A stretch of 64,000 nt of DNA from Pinibacter aurantiacus (GCF_019130065.1 NZ_JAHSPG010000014.1:62001-126000); one strand, 5' to 3'; positions 30,008-39,913 are shown, counted from the first letter of the stretch. Notes: generated by a model from the letters alone, not told the origin. Numbers and translations are program-made.

Positions 30008-30577
30008 ATGGCAACACCATCAAAAAAGACAGCGACGAAAAAAACACCCAATACTAATAATGTATCAATGATTACCAGAACAGAGCCTGCTCTGGAAGAA
30101 TTGTTTGTAGATGAGATAAAAGACATTTACTGGGCAGAGAAGAAACTAGTGAAAGCAATACCTAAAATGCAAAAAGCAGCAAGTTCTGAAGAATTGAGAA
30201 CAGCTTTTGCAACCCACCTTGAGCAAACAAAAGAACATGTAAGCCGCCTGGAACAGGTATTTGAATTGCTCGGCGTGAAGGCGCAGGCTAAAAAATGCGA
30301 CGCCATGGAAGGGCTCACTATGGAAGGCGAAAGCATTATTGAAGATACTGAAGATGGAACATCAACAAGGGATGTGGGATTAATTCTTGCGGGGCAGAAA
30401 GTAGAACATTATGAAATTGCTACTTATGGAGCGCTCAGACAAATAGCTATGGTGCTCGGAAAAGAGGATGTAGCCGAGATACTGAGCACTACACTTGAAG
30501 AGGAAAAAGAAGCAGACAGTTTGTTAAGTTCTATTGCAGAGAACAGCATCAATTATGAGGCATCTACAGAGGAATAA
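30008..30577 (+). CDS. DUF892 ferritin-like protein (YciE/YciF family)
   Basis: 189 aa. After a Lys/Thr-rich N-terminal tail (about 20 residues) comes the four-helix DUF892 domain: LEELFVDEIKDIYWAEKKLVK, AFATHLEQTKEHVSRLEQVF, a third helix GQKVEHYEIATYGALR and LEEEKEADSLLSSI. The Glu/His pairs (E-x6-Y on helix 1, E-x2-H on helices 2 and 3) fit a di-metal site. Family members are stress-induced, ferroxidase-like proteins. The basic tail could bind DNA, which is inference. A terminator follows at 30599. Confidence 0.9.
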   Translation: MATPSKKTATKKTPNTNNVSMITRTEPALEELFVDEIKDIYWAEKKLVKAIPKMQKAASSEELRTAFATHLEQTKEHVSRLEQVFELLGVKAQAKKCDAMEGLTMEGESIIEDTEDGTSTRDVGLILAGQKVEHYEIATYGALRQIAMVLGKEDVAEILSTTLEEEKEADSLLSSIAENSINYEASTEE

Positions 30578-30598
30578 GTTTAAGCAAAGATAAACTGA

Positions 30599-30621
30599 GG
30601 CAACTACGGTTGCCTTTTTTT
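30599..30621 (+). terminator. Rho-independent terminator after the DUF892 gene
   Basis: Perfect 6-bp stem GGCAAC/GTTGCC with a 4-nt loop TACG, followed by seven T, 21 bp after the stop codon. Confidence 0.85.
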
Positions 30622-30915
30622 GTGTCTTATATGTGCTCTTTCTTCCTCAGCCTTTCCTCACTTGCATTTATCTCAGCACCCATTGCAATATAATCTATAG
30701 AATTCTCTTATTAGCTCGTAAATGTTAAATATCAGCTTTACCTGCATTTCCAGCGGGGAACAATCCCTACACATTCCGGTTATTATTTTTCAATCCCTGC
30801 GGCACATCATTCGCATGGTTATAGGTGCCACTCCAGAATACACTTCAGTTTCTAATACTTGATCTTACTCTTCAATGGCAGGCATCAATTTTACTCATCA
30901 ATTATTTTATTTCTC

Positions 30916-32021
30916 ATGGATATTATCTGTTTTTCACACCTCAGGTGGAATTTTGTGTTCCAGCGTCCGCAACATTTATTAGGCAGAATGGCGAAGCAGT
31001 ATCGTGTATTCTATATAGAAGAACCGGTTTTCTATACGCTTGAAAATAAAAACATGGTAGCTGTTTCTCCTCAGAATATATGGGAGTAACCCCTTTTATC
31101 TCGCTGGATACCGACCCTGCAGATATAGAACAAGTGCAGACAGATCTTTTAAACGTACTACTAACTGATTTCAATATCCAGGACTATTACTGCTGGTACT
31201 ATACGCCCATGGCCCTGCCATTCAGCAGGCATTTGAAACCACAGGTTACCGTTTATGATTGCATGGATGAACTGTCGGCATTTAATTTTGCGCCTACTTT
31301 GTTACACGAACTGGAGCTGGAATTATTTAAGAGGACGGACATTGTATTTACGGGCGGCTATAGTTTGTATTCTTCAAAAAAGCAGTACCATCATAATATT
31401 TACCCTTTTCCAAGCAGCATCGAAAAAGAACATTTTGAAAAAGCCCGGTTAGAACAACCGGACCCTGAAGATCAGGCACAGATAGGCTTTCCGAGAATGG
31501 GTTTTTTTGGTGTACTTGACGAGCGACTGGACATTGAATTGATAAATGCGGTTGCCATTGCAAGACCTAACTGGCAGATCATATTTGTTGGGCCTGTTGT
31601 TAAGATCGATCCGGATAGTTTACCAGTGCATCCCAACATTCACTACCTGGGGCAAAAATCATACAATGAGCTGCCTGCCTATATAAGCGGTTGGGATTTA
31701 GCAATGATACCTTTTGCCAATAACAAATCAACAGAATTTATCAGCCCCACCAAAACACCTGAATATCTGGCAGCCGGGAAGCCTGTTATCTCCTCGCCTA
31801 TCCGCGATGTAATTGATCCCTATGCAGAGTTATCGCTAGTACACATAGCTTTTGATGCTACTGATTTTATTGAAATAGCCACGCTGGAACTAAACAATAA
31901 AGAAAGATCCATATGGCTCCGTGATGTTGATGATTTTTTACGACGCAATTCATGGGACATGACCTGTAACGCTATGAATGCTTTAATTAAACAAATAAAG
32001 GAAAACAGAGAGTATGTTTGA
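30916..32021 (+). pseudogene. Glycosyltransferase family 1/4-like, single frameshift near 31080
   Basis: The frame starts at ATG 30916 (MDIICFSHLRWNFVFQRPQH, LLGRMAKQYRVFYIEEPVF), the typical N-terminus of this glycosyltransferase group. It ends at TAA 31087, just after VSPQNIWE. The remainder starts one frame away at 31080 (GVTPFISLDTD...) and continues with YYCWYYTPMALPFSRHL, VYDCMDELSAF, DIVFTGGYSLY and the donor-site region SPTKTPEYLAAGKPVISSPI to 32021. Restoring one G in the GGG run at about 31079-31081 would read ...QNIWGVTPF and give one protein of about 368 aa. It overlaps glf by 8 bp and is the first gene of the sugar operon. It may be a sequencing error, since the rest is well conserved. 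Confidence 0.75.
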
Positions 32022-33153
32022 TTATTTAATTGTAGGAGCAGGTTTTGCAGGTAGTGTAATGGCAGAACGATTAGCGTCCTCAGGAAAAAAAATATTGATC
32101 ATTGATAAACGAAATCACATAGGTGGCAACACTTATGATTATTATGATGAATCAGGCATATTGGTGCATAAATATGGACCACATATCTTTCATACACACA
32201 GCAGAGATGTTTACGACTACTTAAGCTTATTTACAGACTGGAGATCATACGAACACAAAGTGCTGGCTGCTGTTGACGGGCAACTGGTTCCGTTGCCAAT
32301 CAATCTCAATACGATTAATACGCTGTATGGCCTTCAACTTTCTACAGATCAGGCAGAAGCATTTTTAAAAGAACGCGCAGAAAAAATTTCACCCGTAAAA
32401 ACATCGGAAGATGTAGTGATGGGGCGCGTAGGAAAAGAACTCTACGAAAAATTTTTCAAAGGCTATACAAAGAAACAATGGGACCTTGATCCTTCACAAC
32501 TGGATGCAAGTGTAACCGCAAGAGTGCCCGTTCGTACCAATAAAGATGATAGATATTTTACTGACACTTACCAGGTAATGCCCTTGCACGGATACACCAA
32601 TTTGTTTACGAAAATGCTTTCTCATCCCAACATTAACATCATGCTGAATACGGATTACAGGGACGTTATCACGTTTGTGCCACATAAGTATATTATTTAC
32701 ACGGGACCCATTGATAGTTATTTTGATTATTGCTACGGCCAATTGCCTTATCGTTCTATTGAGTTTAGATTTGAAACATATGATAAGGATATTTTTCAAC
32801 CTACAGGTACTGTAAACTATCCTAATGGTCAGGCATATACTCGCATCACAGAATTTAAATACCTGACCGGGCAACAGCATAAAAAAACATCTGTGGTGTA
32901 TGAATTTCCAAAAGCGGAAGGCGATCCCTACTACCCTATTCCTACGGCAGAAAATGCAGCGTTATACAAGAAGTATCAGTTGCTGGCAGAAACTGCCCCA
33001 AAAACATATTTTACCGGGCGGCTGGGCACTTACAAATATTACAACATGGACCAGGTAATAGCGCAATCACTCACGCTGTTCAAAAGTATCATGAAAGATC
33101 AACCCATCGAAATGCAAGCGAATGGATATAAGAAAACATTACAGCAAACCTGA
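32014..33153 (+). CDS. glf: UDP-galactopyranose mutase
   Basis: 379 aa flavoenzyme. The N-terminal FAD-binding dinucleotide motif reads VGAGFAGSVMAERLA, followed by IIDKRNHIGGNTYDY. The middle shows GPHIFHTHS, KWD-type FKGYTKKQWDLDP and the FPKAEGDPYYPIPT region; the C-terminus has GRLGTYKYYNMDQVI. All are standard for Glf. It converts UDP-galactopyranose to UDP-galactofuranose, the donor for galactofuranose in surface glycans. Its start overlaps the glycosyltransferase by 8 bp and its end overlaps the next gene by 32 bp, so translation is coupled in one operon. Confidence 0.95.
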   Translation: MFDYLIVGAGFAGSVMAERLASSGKKILIIDKRNHIGGNTYDYYDESGILVHKYGPHIFHTHSRDVYDYLSLFTDWRSYEHKVLAAVDGQLVPLPINLNTINTLYGLQLSTDQAEAFLKERAEKISPVKTSEDVVMGRVGKELYEKFFKGYTKKQWDLDPSQLDASVTARVPVRTNKDDRYFTDTYQVMPLHGYTNLFTKMLSHPNINIMLNTDYRDVITFVPHKYIIYTGPIDSYFDYCYGQLPYRSIEFRFETYDKDIFQPTGTVNYPNGQAYTRITEFKYLTGQQHKKTSVVYEFPKAEGDPYYPIPTAENAALYKKYQLLAETAPKTYFTGRLGTYKYYNMDQVIAQSLTLFKSIMKDQPIEMQANGYKKTLQQT

Positions 33154-35275
33154 AATTTGGGGAGGACTGGAATGCTCCATCAACAGAACAAGTGACCATT
33201 TTCATGATCAATTGGAGGATGGTGGCTATTATAATCGTTCCCATAATATTGAAGCTATTTCAAAACTAGGTATTACTACCTTGCGTTTTCCTTTACTGTG
33301 GGAACGTCATCAACCGCAAAAAGACGACCCTATTAACTGGGATTGGGCCACGGAGCAATTGAACAGTATTGTAGCCTGTAACATAACACCGATCATTGGT
33401 TTATTACATCATGGCAGCGGACCTACATTTACTGATTTAACAGACGATCATTTTCCTGAATTATTATCGAAGTATGCTGCAAAAGTAGCGCAGCAATTTC
33501 CATGGATAGAATATTATACACCTGTTAATGAACCTTTGACCACAGCAAGGTTTAGTGGACTGTATGGTTTGTGGTATCCACATCATAAAGACGTTCACAG
33601 CTTTCTTACAATTTTATTGAATCAATTGAAGGGAGTTGTACTTTCAATGCAGGCTATCAGAAAAATTAACTCAAATGCGAAACTGATACAAACCGAAGAT
33701 CTCACCAAAGTACACAGTACCCCAGCTTTACAATATCAAAGTCATTTTGAAAATGAAAGACGTTGGCTCACGTATGATCTGCTCTGCGGCAGAGTTGGTG
33801 AAAACCACAGCATGTGGAACTATTTTATGGACAATAACATTGATGCAGAAAGTCTTTACTTTTTCATCCGTCATCCATGCGTACCACATATTGCCGGTTT
33901 CAATTATTACATTACATCGGAACGTTTTCTTGACGAAAATATTGATCAATACCCTGTACATACACATGGCAGCAACGGCAAACAAAGTTATGCAGATGTA
34001 GAAGCTGTGCGGACAACAAACATAGCAGGAATAAAATGTCTGCTGCACGAAGCATGGGAAAGATACCAGCTTCCACTTGCAGTAACAGAGGTGCATCTTG
34101 GATGTACACGGGAAGAGCAAATAAGATGGTTAAAAGAAATCTGGGAGGCTTGTTGCGAAGCTACTGATGAAGACATTGACATCAGGGCCATTACTGTATG
34201 GGCATTGCAAGGTTCTTATGATTGGAGCAGCTTGCTCACGCGGCATCACAAAATATACGAGCCAGGAGCTTTTGACGTACAAAATAGTATGCTACGACCA
34301 ACGGCCATAGCCAAATTGGTGACATCCATCATCGGCAATATGCCCTGGGAACATCCGCTATTACATCAACAAGGATGGTGGCAAAAAATATCAATTAATG
34401 AATCATCTATAGAAAATAACAACGATGCTAAAATACAGGTTCCATTGCTGATCATCGGAAAAACTGGAACTCTTGCCAACGCATTTGAACGTATTTGCAT
34501 CAGACGAAATATTTATTGCAAAAGCATTTCACGTGATGAATTTGATATTTTAGATGAAAAATCAATTGAGGCTATTATTGCATTGTACCAGCCTTGGGCC
34601 ATGATCAATGCGACAGACCTGATAAAAGTGGATGATGCGGAAACCAGTGTTGAAGCCTGTTTTGCAATCAATATGCAAGCTCCCGTTTTACTTGCAAAAG
34701 TTTGCAAAAAATACGATATCCGCTTTCTTACGTTCTCTTCGGACCTTGTGTTTGGCGGTGACAAAACCTCACCTTATACTGAAACTGATGCAGTAAAACC
34801 TTTAAATGTGTATGGCAAAAGTAAGGTGGCAGGCGAAACGCAGCTATTGTTAGACAGCGACAATACGCTGATTATTCGCACAGGCGCCGTGTTTGGCCCG
34901 TGGGACAGCGATCATTTTGCGGGTTATATCCTCGATGCTCTTTCAAAAGAACAAACCTGTATAGCAGCCAGCGGAATAATTGTTTCGCCCACCTACATTC
35001 CTGATCTTGTAAATACTGCGCTGGACATATTGATAGATGGAGAAAAGGGTGTATGGCACATCTCCAATGAAGGAAAAATTTCCTGGGCAGACTTTGCACG
35101 TGAAGTGGCGGAAAGAGGCGGCCATTCACAGGAAAAGCTTATTGCCCGCTTTCCCAGCCAAATGCAATGGAAAGCCACCAGACCGGTGTATAGTGTTTTA
35201 AAAAGTGAAAAAGGTATTCTATTGCCCACCTTTGCAAATGCGATGGATAGATTTTTTCATGAAAAGGAGTTTTGA
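33122..35275 (+). CDS. GH1-like glycosidase fused to RmlD-type sugar-nucleotide reductase
   Basis: 717 aa with two parts. Residues about 1-415 form a (beta/alpha)8 domain like family 1 glycosyl hydrolases: TLRFPLLWERH, WATEQLNSIVACNITPIIGL, the acid/base-type YYTPVNEPLTTA and the putative nucleophile in LAVTEVHLG. Residues about 435-715 form an extended short-chain dehydrogenase of the dTDP-4-dehydrorhamnose reductase type (LLIIGKTGTLANAFERI, FSSDLVFGG, YGKSKVAGE, IIRTGAVFGPW, WHISNEGKISWADFA). The GH1 nucleophile context is not the classical ENG, so hydrolysis is uncertain. The fusion next to Glf suggests synthesis or trimming of a deoxysugar-containing surface polymer. Confidence 0.85.
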   Translation: MDIRKHYSKPEIWGGLECSINRTSDHFHDQLEDGGYYNRSHNIEAISKLGITTLRFPLLWERHQPQKDDPINWDWATEQLNSIVACNITPIIGLLHHGSGPTFTDLTDDHFPELLSKYAAKVAQQFPWIEYYTPVNEPLTTARFSGLYGLWYPHHKDVHSFLTILLNQLKGVVLSMQAIRKINSNAKLIQTEDLTKVHSTPALQYQSHFENERRWLTYDLLCGRVGENHSMWNYFMDNNIDAESLYFFIRHPCVPHIAGFNYYITSERFLDENIDQYPVHTHGSNGKQSYADVEAVRTTNIAGIKCLLHEAWERYQLPLAVTEVHLGCTREEQIRWLKEIWEACCEATDEDIDIRAITVWALQGSYDWSSLLTRHHKIYEPGAFDVQNSMLRPTAIAKLVTSIIGNMPWEHPLLHQQGWWQKISINESSIENNNDAKIQVPLLIIGKTGTLANAFERICIRRNIYCKSISRDEFDILDEKSIEAIIALYQPWAMINATDLIKVDDAETSVEACFAINMQAPVLLAKVCKKYDIRFLTFSSDLVFGGDKTSPYTETDAVKPLNVYGKSKVAGETQLLLDSDNTLIIRTGAVFGPWDSDHFAGYILDALSKEQTCIAASGIIVSPTYIPDLVNTALDILIDGEKGVWHISNEGKISWADFAREVAERGGHSQEKLIARFPSQMQWKATRPVYSVLKSEKGILLPTFANAMDRFFHEKEF

Positions 35276-35277
35276 TA

Positions 35278-36486
35278 ATGACCGGTAATAAATTCATGTT
35301 CGCTACAGGAATAGAAAATAGTTACCCAACCATATTGTTGCCCGATGGTAAGGAAAAACGTGTGGATGAAATGGAAAAGACAGGACACTATCAAAACTGG
35401 CAGAAAGATTTCATGCTCGTAAAAGAAATGGGCATTGAGTTTTTGCGATACGGTGTACCCTATTATAAAACGCATATTGCGCCCGGCAAGTATGACTGGT
35501 CGTTTGCCACTGAAACATTTTCTTATTTAAAAAAAATAGGCATTACTCCTATTGTTGACCTCTGCCATTTTGGTGTACCTGACTGGATCGGAAATTTTCA
35601 GAACCCAGACTTCCCTGCCTATTTTGCGGAATATGCTGCTGCTTTTGCGAAGCAGTTTCCTCACTTACAACTTTACACGCCAGTTAATGAGATTTTTATC
35701 ACCGCCATGTTTTCTGCACAGTATGGCTGGTGGAACGAACGACTACAATCCGATCACTCTTTTGTTACGGCACTCAAGCACATAAGCAAGGCAAATGTGA
35801 TGGCAATGCAGGCCATTCTTGGTGTAAGAAAAGATGCTACATTCATCCAGAGTGAATCATCGGAATATTTTCATGCAGTGGACCCTGCTGCGACTGCGCT
35901 TGCACGTTTCCTCAATCAAAAAAGATTTCTTTCGCTTGATCTTACCTATGGTTATCCATTGAATGCAGATATGTATGAGTACTTATTAAGCAATGGAATG
36001 ACCAAAGAAGAATACCGATGGTTTACTTACAACCAGGTTAAAGCAAGTTGCATAATGGGCAACGATTATTATGTAACTAATGAACACGTTGTTCATCCCG
36101 ATGGATCTACACAAGCCTCGGGAGAGATATTTGGTTATTATGTAATTACCAGTCAGTATTACAGGCGATATAGATTACCCATCATGCATACAGAAACAAA
36201 TATTAAAATGCCTTACTGCAACGAATGGCTCTTGAAACAATGGGCAAATGTGCACAGGCTAAAACACGATGGTGTGCCTATCGTAGGTTTTACGTGGTAC
36301 AGTCTCGTCCATCAGGTAGATTGGGACACTGCACTTAGAGAAGACAATGGAAACATTAATGAACTAGGGTTGTATAATCTTGATAGGAAAATAATGCCCG
36401 TTGGTGAAGCGTACAAAAATTTAATAAAGAATTGGAACGATATCATAACCGAAGAAAGCTATGGACTTGTGTTTTACAACAGATGA
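35278..36486 (+). CDS. GH1-like glycosyl hydrolase
   Basis: 402 aa from ATG 35278, two bases after the stop of the fusion gene and behind a good AAGGAG element. TIM-barrel features: FLRYGVPYYKTHIAPGKYDW, GITPIVDLCHFGVPDW, the acid/base-type YTPVNEIFITAMFSAQYGWW, IMHTETNIKMPY as putative nucleophile strand and VGFTWYSLVHQVDWDTAL near the end. It is related to the N-terminal half of the preceding fusion, so the two probably arose by duplication. Last gene of the operon; no terminator hairpin is obvious in the few bases before the opposing small gene. Confidence 0.85.
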   Translation: MTGNKFMFATGIENSYPTILLPDGKEKRVDEMEKTGHYQNWQKDFMLVKEMGIEFLRYGVPYYKTHIAPGKYDWSFATETFSYLKKIGITPIVDLCHFGVPDWIGNFQNPDFPAYFAEYAAAFAKQFPHLQLYTPVNEIFITAMFSAQYGWWNERLQSDHSFVTALKHISKANVMAMQAILGVRKDATFIQSESSEYFHAVDPAATALARFLNQKRFLSLDLTYGYPLNADMYEYLLSNGMTKEEYRWFTYNQVKASCIMGNDYYVTNEHVVHPDGSTQASGEIFGYYVITSQYYRRYRLPIMHTETNIKMPYCNEWLLKQWANVHRLKHDGVPIVGFTWYSLVHQVDWDTALREDNGNINELGLYNLDRKIMPVGEAYKNLIKNWNDIITEESYGLVFYNR

Positions 36487-36488
36487 TG

Positions 36489-36698
36489 TTACCTGGTAAA
36501 AACTACTTTCTCTTTTAAAATATTCGCGGTAAATGACCCAAAAAGCTCATGCGCTTTCACCTTGTGTGAAGAAATATGTATATGCGCCTGTTCCATAAAC
36601 ACCGTTAAACAAGCATCTTTTTGCCTGCGATTACTTTTGTTTTTGTAAGAAGTAGAATGAGGACCTCCTAGTTGCGCAATTTTTTTCATAACGATCAT
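36489..36698 (-). CDS. Small basic conserved-looking protein
   Basis: 69 aa (or 66 from the second ATG at 36689): MKKIAQLGGPHSTSYKNKSN followed by DACLTVFMEQAHIHISSHKV and AHELFGSFTANIL. It is strongly basic at the N-terminus, with no signal peptide. The ordered composition and tight tail-to-tail packing (2 bp from the GH1 gene) support a real gene. I do not recognise the family. Confidence 0.5.
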   Translation of the reverse strand: MIVMKKIAQLGGPHSTSYKNKSNRRQKDACLTVFMEQAHIHISSHKVKAHELFGSFTANILKEKVVFTR

Positions 36699-36841
36699 AT
36701 TGTAAACTTATATTCACAAATGGCATTCCACGTCTGCACACCGGCTAAAGTGAATTGCTTGTAAACGCCAATGGCGGGCGTGTAGTTAATCTTACCCAAA
36801 TTCAGCAGTATCACAATCCCAATAACTCAAATCATTTCCCC

Positions 36842-36879
36842 AAAAAAAATAGCGCCTGATCAATTGATCAAACGCTATT
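36842..36879 (-). terminator. Terminator downstream of katE
   Basis: On the minus strand AATAGCG/CGCTATT flanks an inner palindrome TGATCAATTGATCA and is followed by a run of eight T (36842-36849 on the plus strand as A). It lies about 90 bp after the katE stop. Confidence 0.8.
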
Positions 36880-36969
36880 AAGAGAACACATATAATACCA
36901 ATGGAACAAACAAATAGAGCAGTGAGACGACCTTGAAATGGAACTATATTGTTTGACCATCAGTATACA

Positions 36970-39153
36970 TTACGCAGGCACTTTTCTGGCTTTTTCTCTG
37001 GGCCAGAACCTATGCGCAGCAACGGCTTTTATAAAACTTTTTGTAAGTACTGCAATATCATCTTCTATAATCAAACCTTCTTCCTCAGTTTTTCTATCAT
37101 TTAAATCTGTAGGAAGTTTTTTCGAAAAATAAGTTGCTTCCAAAACCTGCATCGTATCCGCATCTGCGGCGATGGCTTTGCAATGCTTGTAAGCCTCGTT
37201 GATGAAATGGATCGCATCAGGTTCAGCTTCAAGGCTGGCTACACTGTTGGTACCACCCGGCACATATACCGCATCAAACAACACTGAAGCTGCTGTAAGA
37301 AAACTTTGATCTATAGCAATCTCCTTGTCATTGGCACTCATTACTGTGCCTTGATGTGGCGCTATCAGCTGGTATTTTGCGCCCTGCTCAGTTAACGCTT
37401 TTGTCATTGCATCTACAGACATTTCATTAACGCCATCAGCCACCAGGATTGCTATGCACCTGGTTTGAATAGAATCTTTTTTAGTGCCCATCATACTTAG
37501 TGCATCTGATTTTTCCAAACTACTTTTTACAATGATGGACTCATATTCATTAGGATCACCATCAGCCGGAATGCTTTTATTGATAGGCATTTCAGGCTTT
37601 GGCACATTTAATCCAAGCTTGCGGGCCACATGGCTTGCAAGACTTTTATCAACCATCGATAATATACCCAACATACGTACCCTTATCTCTTGCGTATTCA
37701 CTTTGCCCAGCTCAAACGCAAAGGCATCCACGATATGATCTTTTTCCGGCTGTGACTGACTATTGAAAAATAAAGTCGCCTGGCTAAAATGATCGAAGAA
37801 GCTGCGGCTGCGTTCCCTTATTTTTTTAGCATCAATGCGTTCAGCGTAAGAAGTAAAGCCTCCATCTTTGATGCCCGCCTGAAACGGACAACCACCGCCA
37901 AGTGTATTGGGATGATAGCTCACTTTACCGCTATTGATTTGCTGGCGCATGTGACCATCTCGCTGGTTGTTATGTACCGGAACTACTGACCTGTTAATGG
38001 GTATCTCATGAAAATTAGGTCCTCCCAATCTCAACAGTTGAGTATCTGTATATGAAAACAATCTACCTTGCAATAATGGATCATTAGTGAAATCAATGCC
38101 GGGTACAACATGTCCTACGTGAAAAGCTACCTGCTCTGTTTCCGCAAAAAAATTATCCGGGTTTCTATTCAGCGTCATCTTGCCAATCCTCTGCACAGGC
38201 ACCAGTTCTTCCGGTACCAGTTTGGTGGGATCGAGCAAGTCGAATTCAAACTTATGTTCGTCGGCTTCCGGTATGATCTGTACACCCAGTTCCCACTCAG
38301 GGAAAGCTCCGTTTTCAATAGCTTCCCAAAGGTCGCGACGATGAAAATCAGGATCTTTGCCGGAAATATTCTGCGCTTCATCCCATGCTACCGAATGCAC
38401 ACCCAGCAAAGGTTTCCAGTGAAACTTGACAAAGTTTGATTCTCCTTTTTCATTTATAAAACGAAAAGTGTGTACACCAAATCCTTCCATCATACGATAA
38501 CTACGCGGAATGGCACGATCGCTCATTAACCACATGATCATGTGAGTAGATTCCGGCATCAACGAAATGAAATCCCAAAACGTTTCATGCGCAGAAGCGG
38601 CCTGTGGAATTTCATTATGTGGTTCAGGTTTTACTGCATGAATTAGGTCGGGAAATTTAATCGCATCCTGTATAAAGAATACGGGCATATTATTACCCAC
38701 TAGGTCAAAATTACCTTCCTGTGTGTAAAACTTCACCGCAAAGCCGCGTACATCACGCGCCAGATCGGTTGAACCACGAGAACCCGCCACTGTTGAGAAC
38801 CTTACAAATACAGGCGTTTCACAGGAAGTGTCATTTAAAAAACCAGCCTTGGTAACATCTCCAAGTGATTTATACAAACGGAACACACCATGTGCTGCTG
38901 TACCCCTGGCATGCACGATCCGTTCCGGAATACGTTCATGGTCAAAATGGGTGATCTTTTCGCGTAGGATAAAATCTTCCAGCAGTGTAGCACCGCGGCT
39001 ACCGGCCTTTAGGGAGTTCTGATCATCATTGACTTTTAATCCCTGGTTGGTGGTAAGCAACTCTCCTTCGTTCGACTGTGTATCCTGCACTAAGTCATCG
39101 ATCTTTATACTTTCACTATTTTCAGACGAATCGTCTTTTTTACTTTTTGGCAT
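36970..39153 (-). CDS. katE: Catalase HPII type with C-terminal DJ-1/GATase-like domain
   Basis: 727 aa, the length of large-subunit clade 2 catalases. The catalytic His is H81 in VHARGTAAHG and the Asn is N155 in DLVGNNMPVFF. The haem-ligand Tyr lies in RLFSYTDTQ, and the signature FDHFSQATLFF follows. The C-terminal 150 residues form a flavodoxin/DJ-1-like domain (CIAILVADGVNEMSVDAM, VYVPGGTNSVASL) as in E. coli KatE. It degrades hydrogen peroxide in the cytoplasm. The N-terminal 45 residues are acidic and variable, as usual. A PerR/Fur-like palindrome lies 33 bp upstream of the start. Confidence 0.95.
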   Translation of the reverse strand: MPKSKKDDSSENSESIKIDDLVQDTQSNEGELLTTNQGLKVNDDQNSLKAGSRGATLLEDFILREKITHFDHERIPERIVHARGTAAHGVFRLYKSLGDVTKAGFLNDTSCETPVFVRFSTVAGSRGSTDLARDVRGFAVKFYTQEGNFDLVGNNMPVFFIQDAIKFPDLIHAVKPEPHNEIPQAASAHETFWDFISLMPESTHMIMWLMSDRAIPRSYRMMEGFGVHTFRFINEKGESNFVKFHWKPLLGVHSVAWDEAQNISGKDPDFHRRDLWEAIENGAFPEWELGVQIIPEADEHKFEFDLLDPTKLVPEELVPVQRIGKMTLNRNPDNFFAETEQVAFHVGHVVPGIDFTNDPLLQGRLFSYTDTQLLRLGGPNFHEIPINRSVVPVHNNQRDGHMRQQINSGKVSYHPNTLGGGCPFQAGIKDGGFTSYAERIDAKKIRERSRSFFDHFSQATLFFNSQSQPEKDHIVDAFAFELGKVNTQEIRVRMLGILSMVDKSLASHVARKLGLNVPKPEMPINKSIPADGDPNEYESIIVKSSLEKSDALSMMGTKKDSIQTRCIAILVADGVNEMSVDAMTKALTEQGAKYQLIAPHQGTVMSANDKEIAIDQSFLTAASVLFDAVYVPGGTNSVASLEAEPDAIHFINEAYKHCKAIAADADTMQVLEATYFSKKLPTDLNDRKTEEEGLIIEDDIAVLTKSFIKAVAAHRFWPREKARKVPA

Positions 39154-39185
39154 AGAACATAATTATAATAAGCAATGAAATGAAT

Positions 39186-39200
39186 GCATAATAATTATGC
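39186..39200. promoter_or_regulatory. PerR/Fur-like box upstream of katE
   Basis: Perfect 7-1-7 inverted repeat GCATAATAATTATGC, 33 bp before the katE ATG. Its core ATAATNATTAT equals the core of the known PerR consensus TTATAATNATTATAA. A second AT-rich half-site (AATTATAATAA) follows closer to the start. This fits peroxide- or iron-responsive repression of the catalase gene. The regulator itself is not in the window. Confidence 0.55.
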
Positions 39201-39418
39201 CATAGCGACATGAAGAATATGCCATACCAACTCCGCAAATATTATGGTAACAAATTTGCTTATTTAGTCCGTACAGGCGTTACGCAATCTTCTATCACCT
39301 GCGGATCATAGCACTTATTCACCTTTAGTGGAAAATAACATATCAACGCGTAGAGTGCTGCAATGAGAAGAAAGTTATTCATATGGATGTAAGATATTAT
39401 TGATCAAAATCACAAACA

Positions 39419-39913
39419 ATGAAACCGAATACAAATACACAAAATACTTCAAGCTTTTTTGAAACATTTGCCAATAAGGTAAACAAAGCAGCAGGCAGCA
39501 CTGTAGCATTTATTGGAGCATTTTTAATTGTTATAGTCTGGGCCGTTTCCGGGCCATTTTTTCATTATTCGGAAAACTGGCAACTGGTAATCAATACAGG
39601 CACCACAATCATCACATTTTTAATGGTGTTTCTTATTCAAAAGTCACAGAACAAAGATTCGCTTGCCATCCAGTTAAAATTAAATGAACTTGTGGCAGCA
39701 CATGAGTTCGCTAGCAATCGTCTTGTTAACGTCGAAAACATGACGGAGGATGAATTAAAAGTGATTCAGAAATATTATTCTAAACTCAGCGAGTTTACCA
39801 AGAGCGAAGAAAACTTACAACAGTCACATTCTATTGACGAGGCAGAAGAGATTCATGAGTTGAAAAAAGACATTGAAGAGGATGTAAAAAAGAATTTAAG
39901 AAAAAAGAATTAA
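39419..39913 (+). CDS. Low-affinity iron permease family membrane protein
   Basis: 164 aa. A short N-terminal tail leads to FETFANKVNKAAGSTVAFIG, then two membrane segments (about 30-50 and 62-82) ending in FLIQKSQNKDSLAIQLKLNEL, the signature of the low-affinity iron permease/Fet4-like family. The C-terminus is a charged coiled coil of about 60 residues. It lies divergent from katE across a 265-bp region containing the PerR-like box, which fits an iron/peroxide theme. True iron transport by short bacterial members is not established. Confidence 0.85.
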   Translation: MKPNTNTQNTSSFFETFANKVNKAAGSTVAFIGAFLIVIVWAVSGPFFHYSENWQLVINTGTTIITFLMVFLIQKSQNKDSLAIQLKLNELVAAHEFASNRLVNVENMTEDELKVIQKYYSKLSEFTKSEENLQQSHSIDEAEEIHELKKDIEEDVKKNLRKKN

